A DNA stretch of 64,000 nucleotides, taken from assembly GCF_900100385.1 (NCBI RefSeq), contig NZ_FNFC01000001.1, positions 186,001-250,000 on the forward strand, in the 5' to 3' direction. Under the pieces are notes generated by a model that ran no database searches, was not told the DNA's origin, and saw only the letters and a program-made list of their open reading frames with translations. Positions 1-9,194 of this stretch are shown piece after piece (the first letter of the stretch is position 1; each line of letters begins with the position of its first letter). The DNA is from Halovenus aranensis (GTDB taxonomy: Archaea > Halobacteriota > Halobacteria > Halobacteriales > Haloarculaceae). The position numbers were made by a program, and so were the translations under genes.

Positions 1-155
1 TCGAGCCTGACCGCGTCCTCGTCGACGGAGAAATGCTGTGCGAGATGCTCGCGGATGACTGACAGCGCCTGGTCGGCCTGGTCGGTCGACGAACCTGCGA
101 GCGTGCTCCGGAGCGGAACGGTCATGACCCGCTCGTCGAGACCACTCGAGCTCAT
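1..155 (-). CDS. rpl31e: 50S ribosomal protein L31e (3' part cut by window edge)
   Basis: The first 51 residues are visible; the gene runs off the left edge. The stretch [17 protein letters not shown] is the conserved L31e core seen in halophilic archaea. L31e is a protein of the large ribosomal subunit near the exit tunnel. The start ATG overlaps the stop codon of rpl39e (ATGA), so the two are translationally coupled in one operon. Confidence 0.93.
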   Translation of the reverse strand, partial: MSSSGLDERVMTVPLRSTLAGSSTDQADQALSVIREHLAQHFSVDEDAVRL

Positions 156-304
156 TCGTCCGTATCACTCCTGCGCCAGTTGCGTCGTTTGGGGTTCCGA
201 GTCATGTCACGGTCGGTCTTCATGATGACCCACGCCGGGACCCGAGTGTTCTGGTCTTCGAGCTTTCCCAGTCGCTTTTTCTTCGATTTCGACTTCTTGC
301 CCAT
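152..304 (-). CDS. rpl39e: 50S ribosomal protein L39e
   Basis: A 50-residue, strongly basic protein beginning [16 protein letters not shown] and ending in [14 protein letters not shown], which is the full length and pattern of archaeal L39e. It is a structural protein of the large ribosomal subunit that lines the exit tunnel. It is the first gene of an operon with rpl31e, overlapping it by 3 nt. A TATA box sits about 27 nt upstream of its ATG, which suggests a leaderless or near-leaderless transcript. The gene is short enough to be missed by automatic callers. Confidence 0.95.
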   Translation of the reverse strand: MGKKSKSKKKRLGKLEDQNTRVPAWVIMKTDRDMTRNPKRRNWRRSDTDE

Positions 305-330
305 AGTGTGATTCTCTTTCCCGCCGGGAC

Positions 331-338
331 TTATATGT
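331..338 (-). promoter_or_regulatory. TATA box of the rpl39e-rpl31e operon
   Basis: On the minus strand the sequence reads ACATATAA, about 27 nt upstream of the rpl39e ATG. This is the archaeal TFB/TBP spacing that places transcription start at or next to the start codon. Confidence 0.7.
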
Positions 339-529
339 GTGTTCTTTTCCCCTCATTTCTCGCTCCTGCCGGCATAGCTGTTATCCTTTACTGGCCGCTG
401 TTTTTTGTGCTGATACTGTCGCATCGGCTCGGTGGCTCTGTTTTTACTCCTGATATCTATACCTGATTTGATATACGTCTCGACACACAGAGAGTAGCTC
501 GAAATGCTCGGTAACGGTGCTGAAACCAT

Positions 530-547
530 ATTATCACGTAAGATAAT
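530..547. promoter_or_regulatory. Dyad ATTATC-N6-GATAAT upstream of the Tat lipoprotein gene
   Basis: The otherwise gene-free stretch 305-589 holds the rpl39e promoter on one side and this inverted repeat on the other. The arms are ATTATC and GATAAT with spacer ACGTAA. It lies 43-60 nt before the lipoprotein ATG and its right arm could double as a TATA-like element. A regulatory role is only a guess. Confidence 0.3.
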
Positions 548-589
548 TTGGCCAGTAGATACTATACTATCGGCTTCAAACAGTTACAT

Positions 590-1090
590 ATGAGACGACG
601 GTCGTTTCTGGCTGCGACCGCGATGGGAGCAACAGCCGGAGTGAGCGGGTGTTTGAACGGAGAGGTGGTAGTCAGCCTCTCGACGACTGAACGGGTCCCG
701 TCCTCACAGGGTTGGACGAGAGCAATAGAAGAGCCAAGTGGCTCCGGCGAGCTGTCGTACACGGTTCGGTCCGAACGTCACCGGTTCGAGATTTTCTACT
801 TCGAGGACGAACAGGCCTACCGGCAGTACCAGCGCGCGACCCGAGTCGACGACGAGGCCCCCGAGAACCCGCCAGCGGGTGTCGAATCGCTGCGGTCTGT
901 TGCCATCGAAAACTCCGAGGCCGGTGCCTACGAGGCCAAAGTGCCCAGAGACGGCGGCCGCACCTCGGTGGATTTCGACCAGACACACTATTTTGTCGTC
1001 GACAACTCGGAGTACGGTGAGGTGACGGCCGGCGAAACGGCCGCCCTCCCTGTCTCTATCAGCCTCGAAGTGGTCGAAGACCGTTTCTAA
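590..1090 (+). CDS. Tat-exported lipoprotein, function unknown
   Basis: A 166-residue protein. The N-terminus MRRRSFLAATAMGATAG carries twin arginines followed by a hydrophobic stretch and a lipobox VSGC, so Cys21 should be lipidated after export of the folded protein by the Tat route. The mature part is acidic and has no domain I can name. I chose the ATG at 590 rather than an in-frame TTG 42 nt earlier because it places the twin arginines at residues 2-4. Its last four bases overlap the end of the convergent thpR gene. Confidence 0.75.
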   Translation: MRRRSFLAATAMGATAGVSGCLNGEVVVSLSTTERVPSSQGWTRAIEEPSGSGELSYTVRSERHRFEIFYFEDEQAYRQYQRATRVDDEAPENPPAGVESLRSVAIENSEAGAYEAKVPRDGGRTSVDFDQTHYFVVDNSEYGEVTAGETAALPVSISLEVVEDRF

Positions 1091-1644
1091 TCCGAAAGTG
1101 CGAACCGCTTGACCGTGCTGTATTCGGGACCATCACCGCTGAGTGTGCTCGATTTTAACCGGAGTTCCTCGACAGTCATCGCTCCGGCGTCAGGGTCGTG
1201 GCGTGTGACCAGGTCCTGTATCAGGCCTTTGCTCCCTGCATGTTCCATTCGTGCCAGTGTGACGTGTGGCGTGAACTCGTGGTCTTCAGGGTCGTACCCC
1301 AGGTCTGTGACGCGTGACTCGATTGCGTCGTGCAGTGCCGTGAACGACGCCTCGCCGCCGTCGACGCCCAGCCAGACGACGCTGATGTAATCGAGATGTG
1401 GAAAGACGCCGAGGCCACCGAAAGACGCTTTGAAGGGACTGACGCCGCTCTCGGTGACGGCTTCGCCGATTGCAGCCCGGAGGGTCGGACGGTCGGTCTC
1501 GTCGACGTCGCCGAGGAACTTCAGCGTCAGGTGTGCCTGTTCGGGGTCGGTATACCTGAGTCCGTCGGCGTCGTCGAACAGTTCTTGGACGGCGGCGACG
1601 CGCTCTGTAAGCCCGTCGAGGTCGACGCTAACGAACAGTCGCAT
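1087..1644 (-). CDS. thpR: RNA 2',3'-cyclic phosphodiesterase (2H family, ThpR/LigT)
   Basis: A 185-residue protein, the normal length for ThpR. It has the two signature H-x-T-x motifs of the 2H phosphoesterase superfamily: HLTL at residues 38-41 and HVTL at 127-130. Members hydrolyse RNA 2',3'-cyclic phosphate to 2'-phosphate, and some show weak 2'-5' RNA ligase activity in vitro. The enzyme is presumably cytoplasmic and linked to tRNA or RNA-end processing. The gene stands alone on the minus strand; its stop overlaps that of the convergent lipoprotein gene. Confidence 0.9.
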   Translation of the reverse strand: MRLFVSVDLDGLTERVAAVQELFDDADGLRYTDPEQAHLTLKFLGDVDETDRPTLRAAIGEAVTESGVSPFKASFGGLGVFPHLDYISVVWLGVDGGEASFTALHDAIESRVTDLGYDPEDHEFTPHVTLARMEHAGSKGLIQDLVTRHDPDAGAMTVEELRLKSSTLSGDGPEYSTVKRFALSD

Positions 1645-1697
1645 ACCGGTAGCTTGGTGACGCAGGCCTTAATTGTCCGCCATGCCTACACAGCTGT

Positions 1698-2426
1698 ATG
1701 ACTGATGACCCCCCAGACCACGAGTTCTCGGACGGACAGGGATTCGAGGACCCGTACGACGCCTTCGACCTCGAACCGTCCGAGTTGGCCGTCGACATCG
1801 ATTCGGTCGACCCGGTTGACTCGCACGCTCTGCCGGACATGCTCGACGAGGCAAATATCGAAACCGACTCGGTCGACGCCGAGACGGTCCTCGACATCGG
1901 GCTGGAGTACGTTCGCCTGAACCGGTACGAGCAGGCGACAGAAACGCTCGAACGCGCCGGCCAGTTTGCCGACGACAAGCGAATCCAACAGGAGGCGTGG
2001 GTCAACAAGGGGGTCGCCCACGCGGAACTCGAAGAGTACGACGCCGCCATCGGTGCGTACAAGGAAGCAATCGACATCGACAGCGACTCCGAACACGCCG
2101 CCACGGCGGAGACGAATCTCGCATATTCCCTCTGGGAGTTCGGGCGGACAGAGGAGGCACTCGAACACGCAGAACGCGCCGTCGAAATCGACCCGCGGTT
2201 CGGCGAAGCGTGGTACAACCGTGGCTTTTTCCTCAACGAGCGCGGTCTCGCCGAGGACGCGCTCAACGCCTTCGACAACGCGGTTCGACTCGGCTACCGG
2301 AGCGCCGACTTGCTCGAAGAGAAGGCCGTTGCGCTCGAACGAATGGGCGAAGACGAACGGGCCGAAGAGGTCGCCGAGGAGGCAGAAGCGATGCGCGACC
2401 AGCAGGACCAGGAGCTTCTCGAGTAA
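1698..2426 (+). CDS. TPR repeat protein
   Basis: A 242-residue acidic protein. Residues 1-60 are Asp/Glu-rich and probably disordered. From about residue 60 to 225 there are consecutive helix-turn-helix units of tetratricopeptide type (for example EEALEHAERAVEIDPRFGEA), giving about four repeats. TPR stacks bind partner proteins; the partner is unknown. It is followed after 3 nt by a DUF424 gene, so the two are likely co-transcribed. Confidence 0.8.
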   Translation: MTDDPPDHEFSDGQGFEDPYDAFDLEPSELAVDIDSVDPVDSHALPDMLDEANIETDSVDAETVLDIGLEYVRLNRYEQATETLERAGQFADDKRIQQEAWVNKGVAHAELEEYDAAIGAYKEAIDIDSDSEHAATAETNLAYSLWEFGRTEEALEHAERAVEIDPRFGEAWYNRGFFLNERGLAEDALNAFDNAVRLGYRSADLLEEKAVALERMGEDERAEEVAEEAEAMRDQQDQELLE

Positions 2427-2429
2427 GCC

Positions 2430-2729
2430 ATGGAGACGCTACTCCTGAACGAACGGGAGACGCCGAAAGGTCAGCTCGTCTCGGTCTGTGACGCCGACGT
2501 ACTCGGCGAGGAGTTCGAGAACGACGAGGTCTCGCTCACCGTCGACCCGGAATTCTACGACGGCGACCCGGCCGACGAGGGAACGGTCGTCCAGAGCCTC
2601 GCGAACTGTACCGTCGCCAATTTGGTCGGTACGTCAGCGGTCGCACTCGCGGTCGAACACGGCTTCATCGAGGAGGAGAACGTCCTCGACCTCGGCGGCA
2701 CCCGGCACGCACAACTGCTGTGGCTGTGA
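2430..2729 (+). CDS. DUF424 family protein
   Basis: A 99-residue protein that matches the archaeal DUF424 family by length and by pattern (VVQSLANCTVANLVG followed by GTRHAQLLWL at the C-terminus). The role of the family is unknown. The start codon lies 3 nt after the stop of the TPR gene, pointing to an operon. Confidence 0.75.
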   Translation: METLLLNERETPKGQLVSVCDADVLGEEFENDEVSLTVDPEFYDGDPADEGTVVQSLANCTVANLVGTSAVALAVEHGFIEEENVLDLGGTRHAQLLWL

Positions 2730-2757
2730 CCGCTGTGTTACGACTGTCGGAAATACA

Positions 2758-2775
2758 ATTTCGGGAAACCGAAAT
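2758..2775. promoter_or_regulatory. Perfect inverted repeat overlapping the sufS promoter
   Basis: Arms ATTTCGG and CCGAAAT (7 bp, no mismatch) flank a GAAA spacer. The element ends about 32 nt before the sufS ATG and runs into the AT-rich stretch AAATAATG (2772-2779), the best TATA candidate. A protein bound here would compete with TBP/TFB. A hairpin with a GAAA tetraloop in the 3' end of the upstream transcript is the alternative, but no T-tract follows. Confidence 0.5.
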
Positions 2776-2807
2776 AATGTTACTCCTCCAACCCTGACTG
2801 TACATCG

Positions 2808-4055
2808 ATGGCAACACCTGAGACCGAGGTTCTCGATGTCGAGCGCATTCGGGAAGATTTCCCTATCCTGGAGCGCGAGATTGGTGGCAAACAGCTCGTC
2901 TATCTCGACAACGCGGCGACCTCACAGACACCCGACCCAGTCGTCGACGCGATTGCAGACTACTACCGCGAGACGAACGCGAACATCCACCGCGGTCTCC
3001 ACCAGCTTTCACAGGAGGCAAGCGTCGCCTACGAGGAAGCCCACGACCGGCTAGCGGAGTTTATCGGCGCCAGCGGCGGTCGCGAGGAAATGGTGTTCGT
3101 TCGGAACACCACCGAGGCCGAAAATCTCATCGCCTACGCCTGGGGGCTGAACGAACTCGAACCGGGCGACGAAGTCGTGATGAGTGAGATGGAACACCAC
3201 TCCTCGCTGGTCACGTGGCAACAGATTGCCGACCGGACCGGCGCGGAGATACGCTACATTCAGGTCGACGACGACGGCCATCTCGACATGGACCACGCCG
3301 CCGAGATAATCACCGACGATACGCAGATGGTGAGTGTGGTCCACGTCTCGAACACGCTCGGTACCATCAACCCAGTCGGTGAACTCGCAGACATCGCCCA
3401 CGACCATGACGCCTACATCTTCGTCGACGGTGCACAGTCTGTTCCCACCATGCCCGTCGATGTCGAGGAGATGGACGCAGACTTCTTTGCGTTCTCTGGA
3501 CACAAGATGGTCGGTCCGACCGGTATCGGCGGTCTCTACGGCAAACAGCACCTGCTCGAAGAGATGGACCCGTTCATGTACGGCGGTGGCATGATACGGA
3601 AAGTCGAGTTCGAGGAGACGACCTGGCACGACCTGCCCTGGAAGTACGAGGCCGGGACGCCGGCAATCGCACAGGGCATCGCACTCGCCGAGGCGGCTGA
3701 CTACCTCGACGACATCGGGATGGAGCGCATCGAGCGCCACGAAAACGCCCTCGCACAGTACACTATCGACAGGCTCTCGGAGTTCGACGATATCGACATT
3801 ATGGGGCCGGGCGCGGGCGAACAGCGCGGCGGACTCGTCTCCTTCACGCTCGATACCGTCCACCCCCACGATATCTCTGAGATTCTCAACGACTACTCGG
3901 TCGCCATCCGCGCTGGCGACCACTGTACGCAGCCACTCCACGACAAGATGGGCAAGACTGCCTCGGCGCGGGCCTCCTTCTACATCTACAACACCCGCGA
4001 GGAAATCGACGCGCTGGTCGACGCACTCGACGCTGCGCGTGACCTCTTTCGCTGA
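2808..4055 (+). CDS. sufS: Cysteine desulfurase SufS (class V aminotransferase fold)
   Basis: A 415-residue PLP enzyme of the SufS/CsdA group. It removes sulfur from L-cysteine, forming alanine and an enzyme persulfide for Fe-S cluster assembly. Visible landmarks are YLDNAATSQ near the N-terminus, the histidine pair in EMEHHSSLVTWQ, the PLP lysine in SGHKMVGPTGIGG (Lys233), and the active-site cysteine in RAGDHCTQPL (about Cys373). It stands alone, with no sufBCD or sufU next to it. The promoter carries a perfect dyad, so regulation is likely. Confidence 0.93.
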   Translation: MATPETEVLDVERIREDFPILEREIGGKQLVYLDNAATSQTPDPVVDAIADYYRETNANIHRGLHQLSQEASVAYEEAHDRLAEFIGASGGREEMVFVRNTTEAENLIAYAWGLNELEPGDEVVMSEMEHHSSLVTWQQIADRTGAEIRYIQVDDDGHLDMDHAAEIITDDTQMVSVVHVSNTLGTINPVGELADIAHDHDAYIFVDGAQSVPTMPVDVEEMDADFFAFSGHKMVGPTGIGGLYGKQHLLEEMDPFMYGGGMIRKVEFEETTWHDLPWKYEAGTPAIAQGIALAEAADYLDDIGMERIERHENALAQYTIDRLSEFDDIDIMGPGAGEQRGGLVSFTLDTVHPHDISEILNDYSVAIRAGDHCTQPLHDKMGKTASARASFYIYNTREEIDALVDALDAARDLFR

Positions 4056-4131
4056 GGGCTGTCACCGCAACTGAACGACTGTCTGACCAGAAGCCCCAAC
4101 CTTTCTGTCGGTCGCGGCCGAGTCTCCGCGT

Positions 4132-5130
4132 ATGGACCTCGACCTTGATACGGTCCCGATGGGACGCACTGGGCTGGAAGTGAGCGAAATCGCCTTTGGA
4201 ACGTGGCGGTTCGGCCGTGAGACGGCGGCCGGGAACCTCGAAATCAGCCGCGAGCGGGGTCACGACCTGCTCGATACGTACGAGGCGGCAGGCGGCCGCT
4301 TTATCGACACGGCAAACGTCTACGGCGGCGGCGTCAGCGAGGAGTGGATTGGCGAGTGGATGGAAGAGCGCAATCGCGACGAGTTCGTCATCGCCTCGAA
4401 AATCTTCGGGTCGACCCGCGAGGACGACCCGAACGCTGGCGGTCTCAACCGCAAGCACGTCCGCAACCAGATCGACGTGATGCTCGACCGTCTTGGAACG
4501 GACTATCTCGACGTGCTGTACATCCACCGGTGGGACGAGTCGACCGCTGCACGGGAGCTGATGCGGACGCTCAACAGCCTGGTCGAGGACGGCAAAGTCC
4601 ACTATCTCGGTGCGTCGACGGGCCGCCCGAACGGCTGGCGTATCGCACGAGCGAACGAGATTGCCCGCCAGCACGGCTGGGTGCCTTTTACTGTCACACA
4701 GCCGCGGTACAGCCTCGTCAACCGGGAAATCGAAGCCGAATACATGGAGCTGTGTCGCGAGCGAGATATCGGCATCGCTCCCTGGAGCCCACTCGCCCAG
4801 GGATTTCTGACGGGCAAATACGAACGCGACGCCGACATGCCAGACGACTCGACGGCCTCTGATTCGGACCGCTGGGAGGAGAACTATCTGACTGAGACAA
4901 ACTTCGACGTACTCGACGAGGTTCGGGACGTGGCCGAGGAAGTCGGTGCCACCGAAGCCCAGGTCGCACTCGCGTACCAGCTCCACCACGCCGATGTCAC
5001 CGCACCGATTGTCGGCGCACGCACCACCGACCAGCTCGAAGAGAACCTTCGCGCGGCAACTGTCTCGCTCTCTGACGAGCAGTTCGAGCGCCTCGAAGCG
5101 TCGAAAGCGGACCCATACGCCGATATCTGA
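4132..5130 (+). CDS. Aldo/keto reductase
   Basis: A 332-residue NADPH-dependent oxidoreductase with a TIM-barrel. The AKR catalytic tetrad is visible as Asp59 and Tyr64 (in FIDTANVYGGG), Lys90 (IASK) and His132 (LYIHRW). The C-terminal part has the cofactor-binding pattern APIVGARTTDQLEENLRA. It belongs to the group of single-chain AKRs similar to bacterial YajO/YhdN proteins; the substrate cannot be read from sequence. The enolase-superfamily gene starts 1 nt after its stop, so both are likely in one transcript and perhaps one pathway. Confidence 0.9.
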   Translation: MDLDLDTVPMGRTGLEVSEIAFGTWRFGRETAAGNLEISRERGHDLLDTYEAAGGRFIDTANVYGGGVSEEWIGEWMEERNRDEFVIASKIFGSTREDDPNAGGLNRKHVRNQIDVMLDRLGTDYLDVLYIHRWDESTAARELMRTLNSLVEDGKVHYLGASTGRPNGWRIARANEIARQHGWVPFTVTQPRYSLVNREIEAEYMELCRERDIGIAPWSPLAQGFLTGKYERDADMPDDSTASDSDRWEENYLTETNFDVLDEVRDVAEEVGATEAQVALAYQLHHADVTAPIVGARTTDQLEENLRAATVSLSDEQFERLEASKADPYADI

Positions 5131-5131
5131 G

Positions 5132-6172
5132 ATGGCGAGAGCGATTACCGACGCCCGCTTCGAGCGTCACACGCTTGCCCTGTCGGAGTCGTTTACCATC
5201 TCGCGGGGCACGACCGAGGAGACGACCGTCCTGACCGTCGAACTCGAAGACGATTCGGGACGGGTCGGGGTCGGGGCCGCGGGTCCATCGGCGTACTACG
5301 GCGAGACGGCAGACAGCGTCGCGGAGACGCTGCCTGCGCTACTGGAGGCGGTGACCGGGGTCGGTGACCCCCACGCTCAGCAGGTCATCGCGGAGCGACT
5401 GGTCGAGGTCGCGCCGGCCCAAGCCGCCGCCCGCGCTGCCGTCTCGATTGCCGTCCACGACCTCGCGGCAACGCAGGTCGGGGAGCCGCTGTATCGCCGC
5501 TGGGGACTCGACCCCGAGCGGACGCCACAAAGTTCGTACACCGTTCCAATCAACTCGCCGGAGGAGATGCGTGACCGGGCCCGGCGAGCCGTCGAACGGG
5601 GGTTCGACGTGCTGAAAGTCAAGCTCGGTACCGACGCCGACCGGGAGCGCCTGCGGGCGGTCAGAGAGGGCGCACCCGAAGCGCGCATCCGCGTCGACGC
5701 GAACTGCGCGTGGACCGCCGGCGAGGCTGTCGACAACACGGCGTGGCTGGCAGAGTGCGGCGTCGAGTTCCTCGAACAGCCGGTGGCGGCCGACGACATC
5801 GAAGGGTTACGTCGGGTGTCTGTCGAGGGCGCCGTACCGGTGGCCGCCGACGAGTCGTGTGTCACGGCCGCTGACGTGGGAACGGTCGCCGATGCCGCCG
5901 ATGTCGTCGTCGTGAAACTGATGAAATGTGGCGGCCTGCGGCCCGCAAAACATCAGATTCTGGCCGCAAAGGCCGCGGGTCTCGACGTTATGCTCGGCTG
6001 TATGATAGAGAGCAGCGCCTCGATTGCAGGCGCGTGTCAGCTCGCGCCGCTCGTCGAGTACGCGGACCTCGACGGCGCACTGTTGCTCGCAGAAGACATC
6101 TACGATGGGTGCGTGCTGTCCGACGGCCGTCTCGACCTCACAGCAGTCGAGAGCGGGACCGGTGTCCGCTAG
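5132..6172 (+). CDS. Enolase-superfamily enzyme, dipeptide epimerase / muconate cycloisomerase-like
   Basis: A 346-residue protein of the muconate lactonizing subgroup. It keeps the K-x-K pair (Lys162, Lys164 in LKVKLG), the three metal ligands Asp189 (RVDAN), Glu215 (FLEQP) and Asp240 (AADES), and a second-side lysine in VVVKLMKCGG (Lys262 or Lys265). Such enzymes abstract an alpha proton next to a carboxylate. Dipeptide epimerase or o-succinylbenzoate synthase-like activity are both possible, and the first is more usual in haloarchaea. I chose the ATG right after the reductase stop. The end overlaps the convergent sop2 gene by 4 nt. Confidence 0.85.
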   Translation: MARAITDARFERHTLALSESFTISRGTTEETTVLTVELEDDSGRVGVGAAGPSAYYGETADSVAETLPALLEAVTGVGDPHAQQVIAERLVEVAPAQAAARAAVSIAVHDLAATQVGEPLYRRWGLDPERTPQSSYTVPINSPEEMRDRARRAVERGFDVLKVKLGTDADRERLRAVREGAPEARIRVDANCAWTAGEAVDNTAWLAECGVEFLEQPVAADDIEGLRRVSVEGAVPVAADESCVTAADVGTVADAADVVVVKLMKCGGLRPAKHQILAAKAAGLDVMLGCMIESSASIAGACQLAPLVEYADLDGALLLAEDIYDGCVLSDGRLDLTAVESGTGVR

Positions 6173-6861
6173 TCTGCGGTCACTTCAGTCGTCGTCGTGG
6201 CCTCTTCGACCGATAGCTGGCCCGAGAGGGCAATGAGGCCGAAGCCGACCTTTGAGACAACGTCCAGATACGCGACGACGAGCGCCGAGGTCTCGATTTG
6301 CATCAGGCCGAGGCCGACCGGTGCGAGCACCCAGATTGCCGGATAGATGAGCCACAGGACGACCACGAACGCCCGGAGCTTCCGGAGCAACGCCAGTGTT
6401 CCGGTCTCTCGTGCGGCCCGCTCGAAGCTGGTCGCGGTGATGTAGACGACGCCAACGAACGCGAGTCCGCCGGCAGCGAATCCGGCCCACTTGAGCGGGG
6501 ATGCCACCATCGCCCCGGCGAAGCCGAACAGGATAGTGGCAGCCATCAGCACCAGTGACTGCCAGATGGAACGGTTCGTTGCACCGGCGAGCAGCCCCAG
6601 GTAGAGCACGTGTAGCGGCGTCGTCAACAGCCAGTCGACATACCGGAGTCCGAAGACCGTCGCGTCGGTCTGCGTTTCGAGGACGCCGAGTTTCATCGAC
6701 ATGAGGACGTAGGCCCCGACCGCGATGAGCGGGACGGCCACGAGCACGGAGTACCGACGGTAGTTCTCCCGCGGGACGAGGCGGAATCCGTACGCGAGGA
6801 CGAGCGTCCCCAGCGCCATCCCGATTGCGCCGAGTCTGTACCACATCGTCAGTCCCTCCAT
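6169..6861 (-). CDS. sop2: Sensory rhodopsin II (phoborhodopsin), seven-helix retinal photoreceptor
   Basis: A 230-residue membrane protein with seven hydrophobic helices. Helix C carries RYVDWLLTTPL with Arg73 and the Schiff-base counterion Asp76; helix G carries YLDVVSKVGFG with the retinal lysine at Lys204; helix F has WLIYPAIW with Tyr173. The proton-donor position (Asp96 in bacteriorhodopsin) is Tyr87, so this is a sensor and not a proton pump. The N-terminus closely resembles Natronomonas SRII. The position equal to the signalling threonine Thr204 of that protein is serine here (Ser203). The start overlaps the htrII stop by 1 nt (TGATG), the classic transducer-receptor operon. It gives blue-green light avoidance. 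Confidence 0.95.
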   Translation of the reverse strand: MEGLTMWYRLGAIGMALGTLVLAYGFRLVPRENYRRYSVLVAVPLIAVGAYVLMSMKLGVLETQTDATVFGLRYVDWLLTTPLHVLYLGLLAGATNRSIWQSLVLMAATILFGFAGAMVASPLKWAGFAAGGLAFVGVVYITATSFERAARETGTLALLRKLRAFVVVLWLIYPAIWVLAPVGLGLMQIETSALVVAYLDVVSKVGFGLIALSGQLSVEEATTTTEVTAD

Positions 6862-9170
6862 CAGTCGTCACCTCCGGGGGACGTCACCGCTGTCTGTGTA
6901 TCGGTACTGACGGTGAACTGGTCGAGCAAGTCGTCCAGCGCTGCGGCGTTCTCACGGAGCTGAGTGGCAGAACTCGCCACCTCGCCGATTGCGTCGGCCT
7001 GCTGGTCGGCGGCGTCGGCTACCGTGTCGGCCTCCTGTGCTGTCTCTTGGCTAATGTCTGTCAGGTCGTCGATAACGTTCATGACGTTCTGTGAGGTGCG
7101 TGCCTGTTGTTCGGTTGCGTCGTCTATCTCCTGGATACCGACGTCGACTTCCTCGGTGTACTCGACGATACGCTCGAGCGAATCGATTGCCTCGTCGACG
7201 GTCTCGGTGCCGGCGGTGATACGGTGACTCGTCGCTTCGATGGTGTCGACGGTCTCGTCGGTCTGTGACTGGATGCGCTCGATTCTGTCCTCGATATCCT
7301 GTGCGGCGTCGCGGGTCTCTTCGGCGAGGTTCTTGATTTCGTCGGCGACGACAGCGAATCCGTCTCCACCGGCGTCGGCGCGGGCGGCCTCGATGGAGGC
7401 GTTCAGCGCCAGCATGTTCGTCTGCTCGACGATGTCGGTGATGAGGTCGACGATTTCGCCGATTTCTTCGAGTTCGCTCGCCAGCGCGTTTATCTCTCGG
7501 ACGGTCTCGTCGGTCTCTTCGTCGATAGCGCTCATCTCCTCGACAGCCTCCTGTGCGGCCTCGCGGCCGGTTTCGCCGACCTCGGCGGCCGACTGGGAGG
7601 TGCTTGCGACCTGCTGTGCCGAGGAGGCGACCTGTTCGGCGATTGCCGAGAGTTCTTCCATGTCCGAGGCCGCCTCTTGGAGGCGCTCGTTTTGCTCGGA
7701 GGCTCCCTCGAAGATTTCGCCGATTGAATCACGAACTTCCTGGCTCGCGGTGTCGACTCGCTCGGCGTTGTCGCCTGCGCTATCGCTCGCTTCTAGCACG
7801 TCTCGTGCGAAGGATTTGGTCGTCGAGATAATCTCTTCGAGGGCATCCAGTGTCGTGTTCAGCTCCTCGCCGACCGACTCCATCGCCTCGTGGTCACTCT
7901 CGGGGTCGACCCGCCGCGTGAGGTCACCCGAGGCAACCTCGCCGAGCACCTGACGGTACTCGGTCGCTTTGGCCTCGAGTTCGTCGTTTATCTGTTGCAT
8001 CTGCTCGCTTTCCTCGACGGCCTCTTGCCGTGCCTGTTCAGCTTCCTTTTTGGCCTGCTCGGCGTCCTGGCGTGCCTCCTCTGCCTCGGTAATCTTCTCG
8101 CGGAGCGACGAGCGCATGTCATCGAACGACCGGTAGAGAACGCCGAATTCGTCGTCTCGTGCTGTCGAGAGGTCGACATCGAGGTCGCCGTCACCCATCT
8201 TCTGTGCGCGGTCGGTGAGCCGACGCAGCGACGTGATGGTGTTCGTACCGACTGTGACACCGACGAGCCCGAGGTTGATGATAGCAAACAAAATCAGCCC
8301 AAGCAGGTCGGAGTTAATCTGGTCGGCGAGCTCGAATGCGGCGTCGCGCTCTGTCTCGACGACGACGGTCCAGTCGGCCGTTTCGAGGCCCTTGAATGTC
8401 AGTAACTGGTCGTCCCCGTCGTCGACGAATCGGCTCTGGTCGGCAGTCACGCCCTCGTACTTTTCAGGGTCGATATTCGAATCGTCCAGAATCCGGTCCC
8501 CGTCGGGGTGAGTCACGTAGACGCCCTCCTGATTGATGACGGTCGTACTCGAATTCTCGCGTGCCGCCGAAATCGAGTCCGACTTCGCCTGTAGGTCAGT
8601 CATGTATACGAGCACCCGGTTCTCTTGTCCCGTGACCGGTGAGAGAACGGCGATTATCGGGTGGTCTGCAATCGGGACGTTGAACGGCTCCGTGACGTGG
8701 GTGTCGTGTGGACCGGCGAACGACGGCGGGTTCTCGGCGAAGGCAGCCCCCTGCTCGGCCGGCTGGACGCCGACGAACTGCTCGTTGGAACTCGCCTCGA
8801 AGGTCATCGTCTCCGTGTTGAGGTAGTGGACAGCGGCGACGTGTTCTGAGACCTGGTCGTTCTCGACTAACCGCTGTAACTGCTCGCTCACCTCGTCGGG
8901 GTCGTCGGTGTCAAGTGCCGGACTATCTGACGCGGCCCTAACGCTTCGCTGCGTGTTCAGCAGCCACGAATCTAACTCCCCTGCCTGTGAGTCTGCCAGC
9001 CCAACCATGTCGTCTTCGACGGTATCTTCCAACGTGTTCGACGCCTGTACGCTGATAACTGCCCCGAATGCGACCATCACCAGAATCGCGAACGAGAGTG
9101 CAATCGCTAATTGGACTGCATAGCTCCCCTGAACGAAAGACGGAAGAAGTGAACTCGTTCTCTTTCCCAT
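6861..9170 (-). CDS. htrII: Transducer HtrII: methyl-accepting taxis protein for sensory rhodopsin II
   Basis: A 769-residue membrane transducer. TM1 is about residues 18-41 and TM2 about 289-309; between them is a roughly 245-residue extracellular Cache-like domain. HAMP segments follow (about 312-365 and near 400-450), then the coiled-coil signalling hairpin with its tip around [16 protein letters not shown]. It is long like Halobacterium salinarum HtrII, which also senses serine, and unlike the short Natronomonas HtrII that lacks the large extracellular domain. Dual light and chemical sensing is therefore plausible. It couples to CheA/CheW, which are not in this window. It is the first gene of the operon with sop2. 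Confidence 0.94.
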   Translation of the reverse strand: MGKRTSSLLPSFVQGSYAVQLAIALSFAILVMVAFGAVISVQASNTLEDTVEDDMVGLADSQAGELDSWLLNTQRSVRAASDSPALDTDDPDEVSEQLQRLVENDQVSEHVAAVHYLNTETMTFEASSNEQFVGVQPAEQGAAFAENPPSFAGPHDTHVTEPFNVPIADHPIIAVLSPVTGQENRVLVYMTDLQAKSDSISAARENSSTTVINQEGVYVTHPDGDRILDDSNIDPEKYEGVTADQSRFVDDGDDQLLTFKGLETADWTVVVETERDAAFELADQINSDLLGLILFAIINLGLVGVTVGTNTITSLRRLTDRAQKMGDGDLDVDLSTARDDEFGVLYRSFDDMRSSLREKITEAEEARQDAEQAKKEAEQARQEAVEESEQMQQINDELEAKATEYRQVLGEVASGDLTRRVDPESDHEAMESVGEELNTTLDALEEIISTTKSFARDVLEASDSAGDNAERVDTASQEVRDSIGEIFEGASEQNERLQEAASDMEELSAIAEQVASSAQQVASTSQSAAEVGETGREAAQEAVEEMSAIDEETDETVREINALASELEEIGEIVDLITDIVEQTNMLALNASIEAARADAGGDGFAVVADEIKNLAEETRDAAQDIEDRIERIQSQTDETVDTIEATSHRITAGTETVDEAIDSLERIVEYTEEVDVGIQEIDDATEQQARTSQNVMNVIDDLTDISQETAQEADTVADAADQQADAIGEVASSATQLRENAAALDDLLDQFTVSTDTQTAVTSPGGDD

Positions 9171-9194
9171 TGCTATAGACTAGTACACGGACTT

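Noticed and set aside
3886-4989. Minus-strand open frame of 367 codons
   Set aside because: It lies across the sufS end and the aldo/keto reductase, both of which have clear motifs on the other strand.
6169-6861. Proton-pumping rhodopsin
   Set aside because: The donor position is Tyr, and the gene is coupled to a transducer; both point to a sensor.
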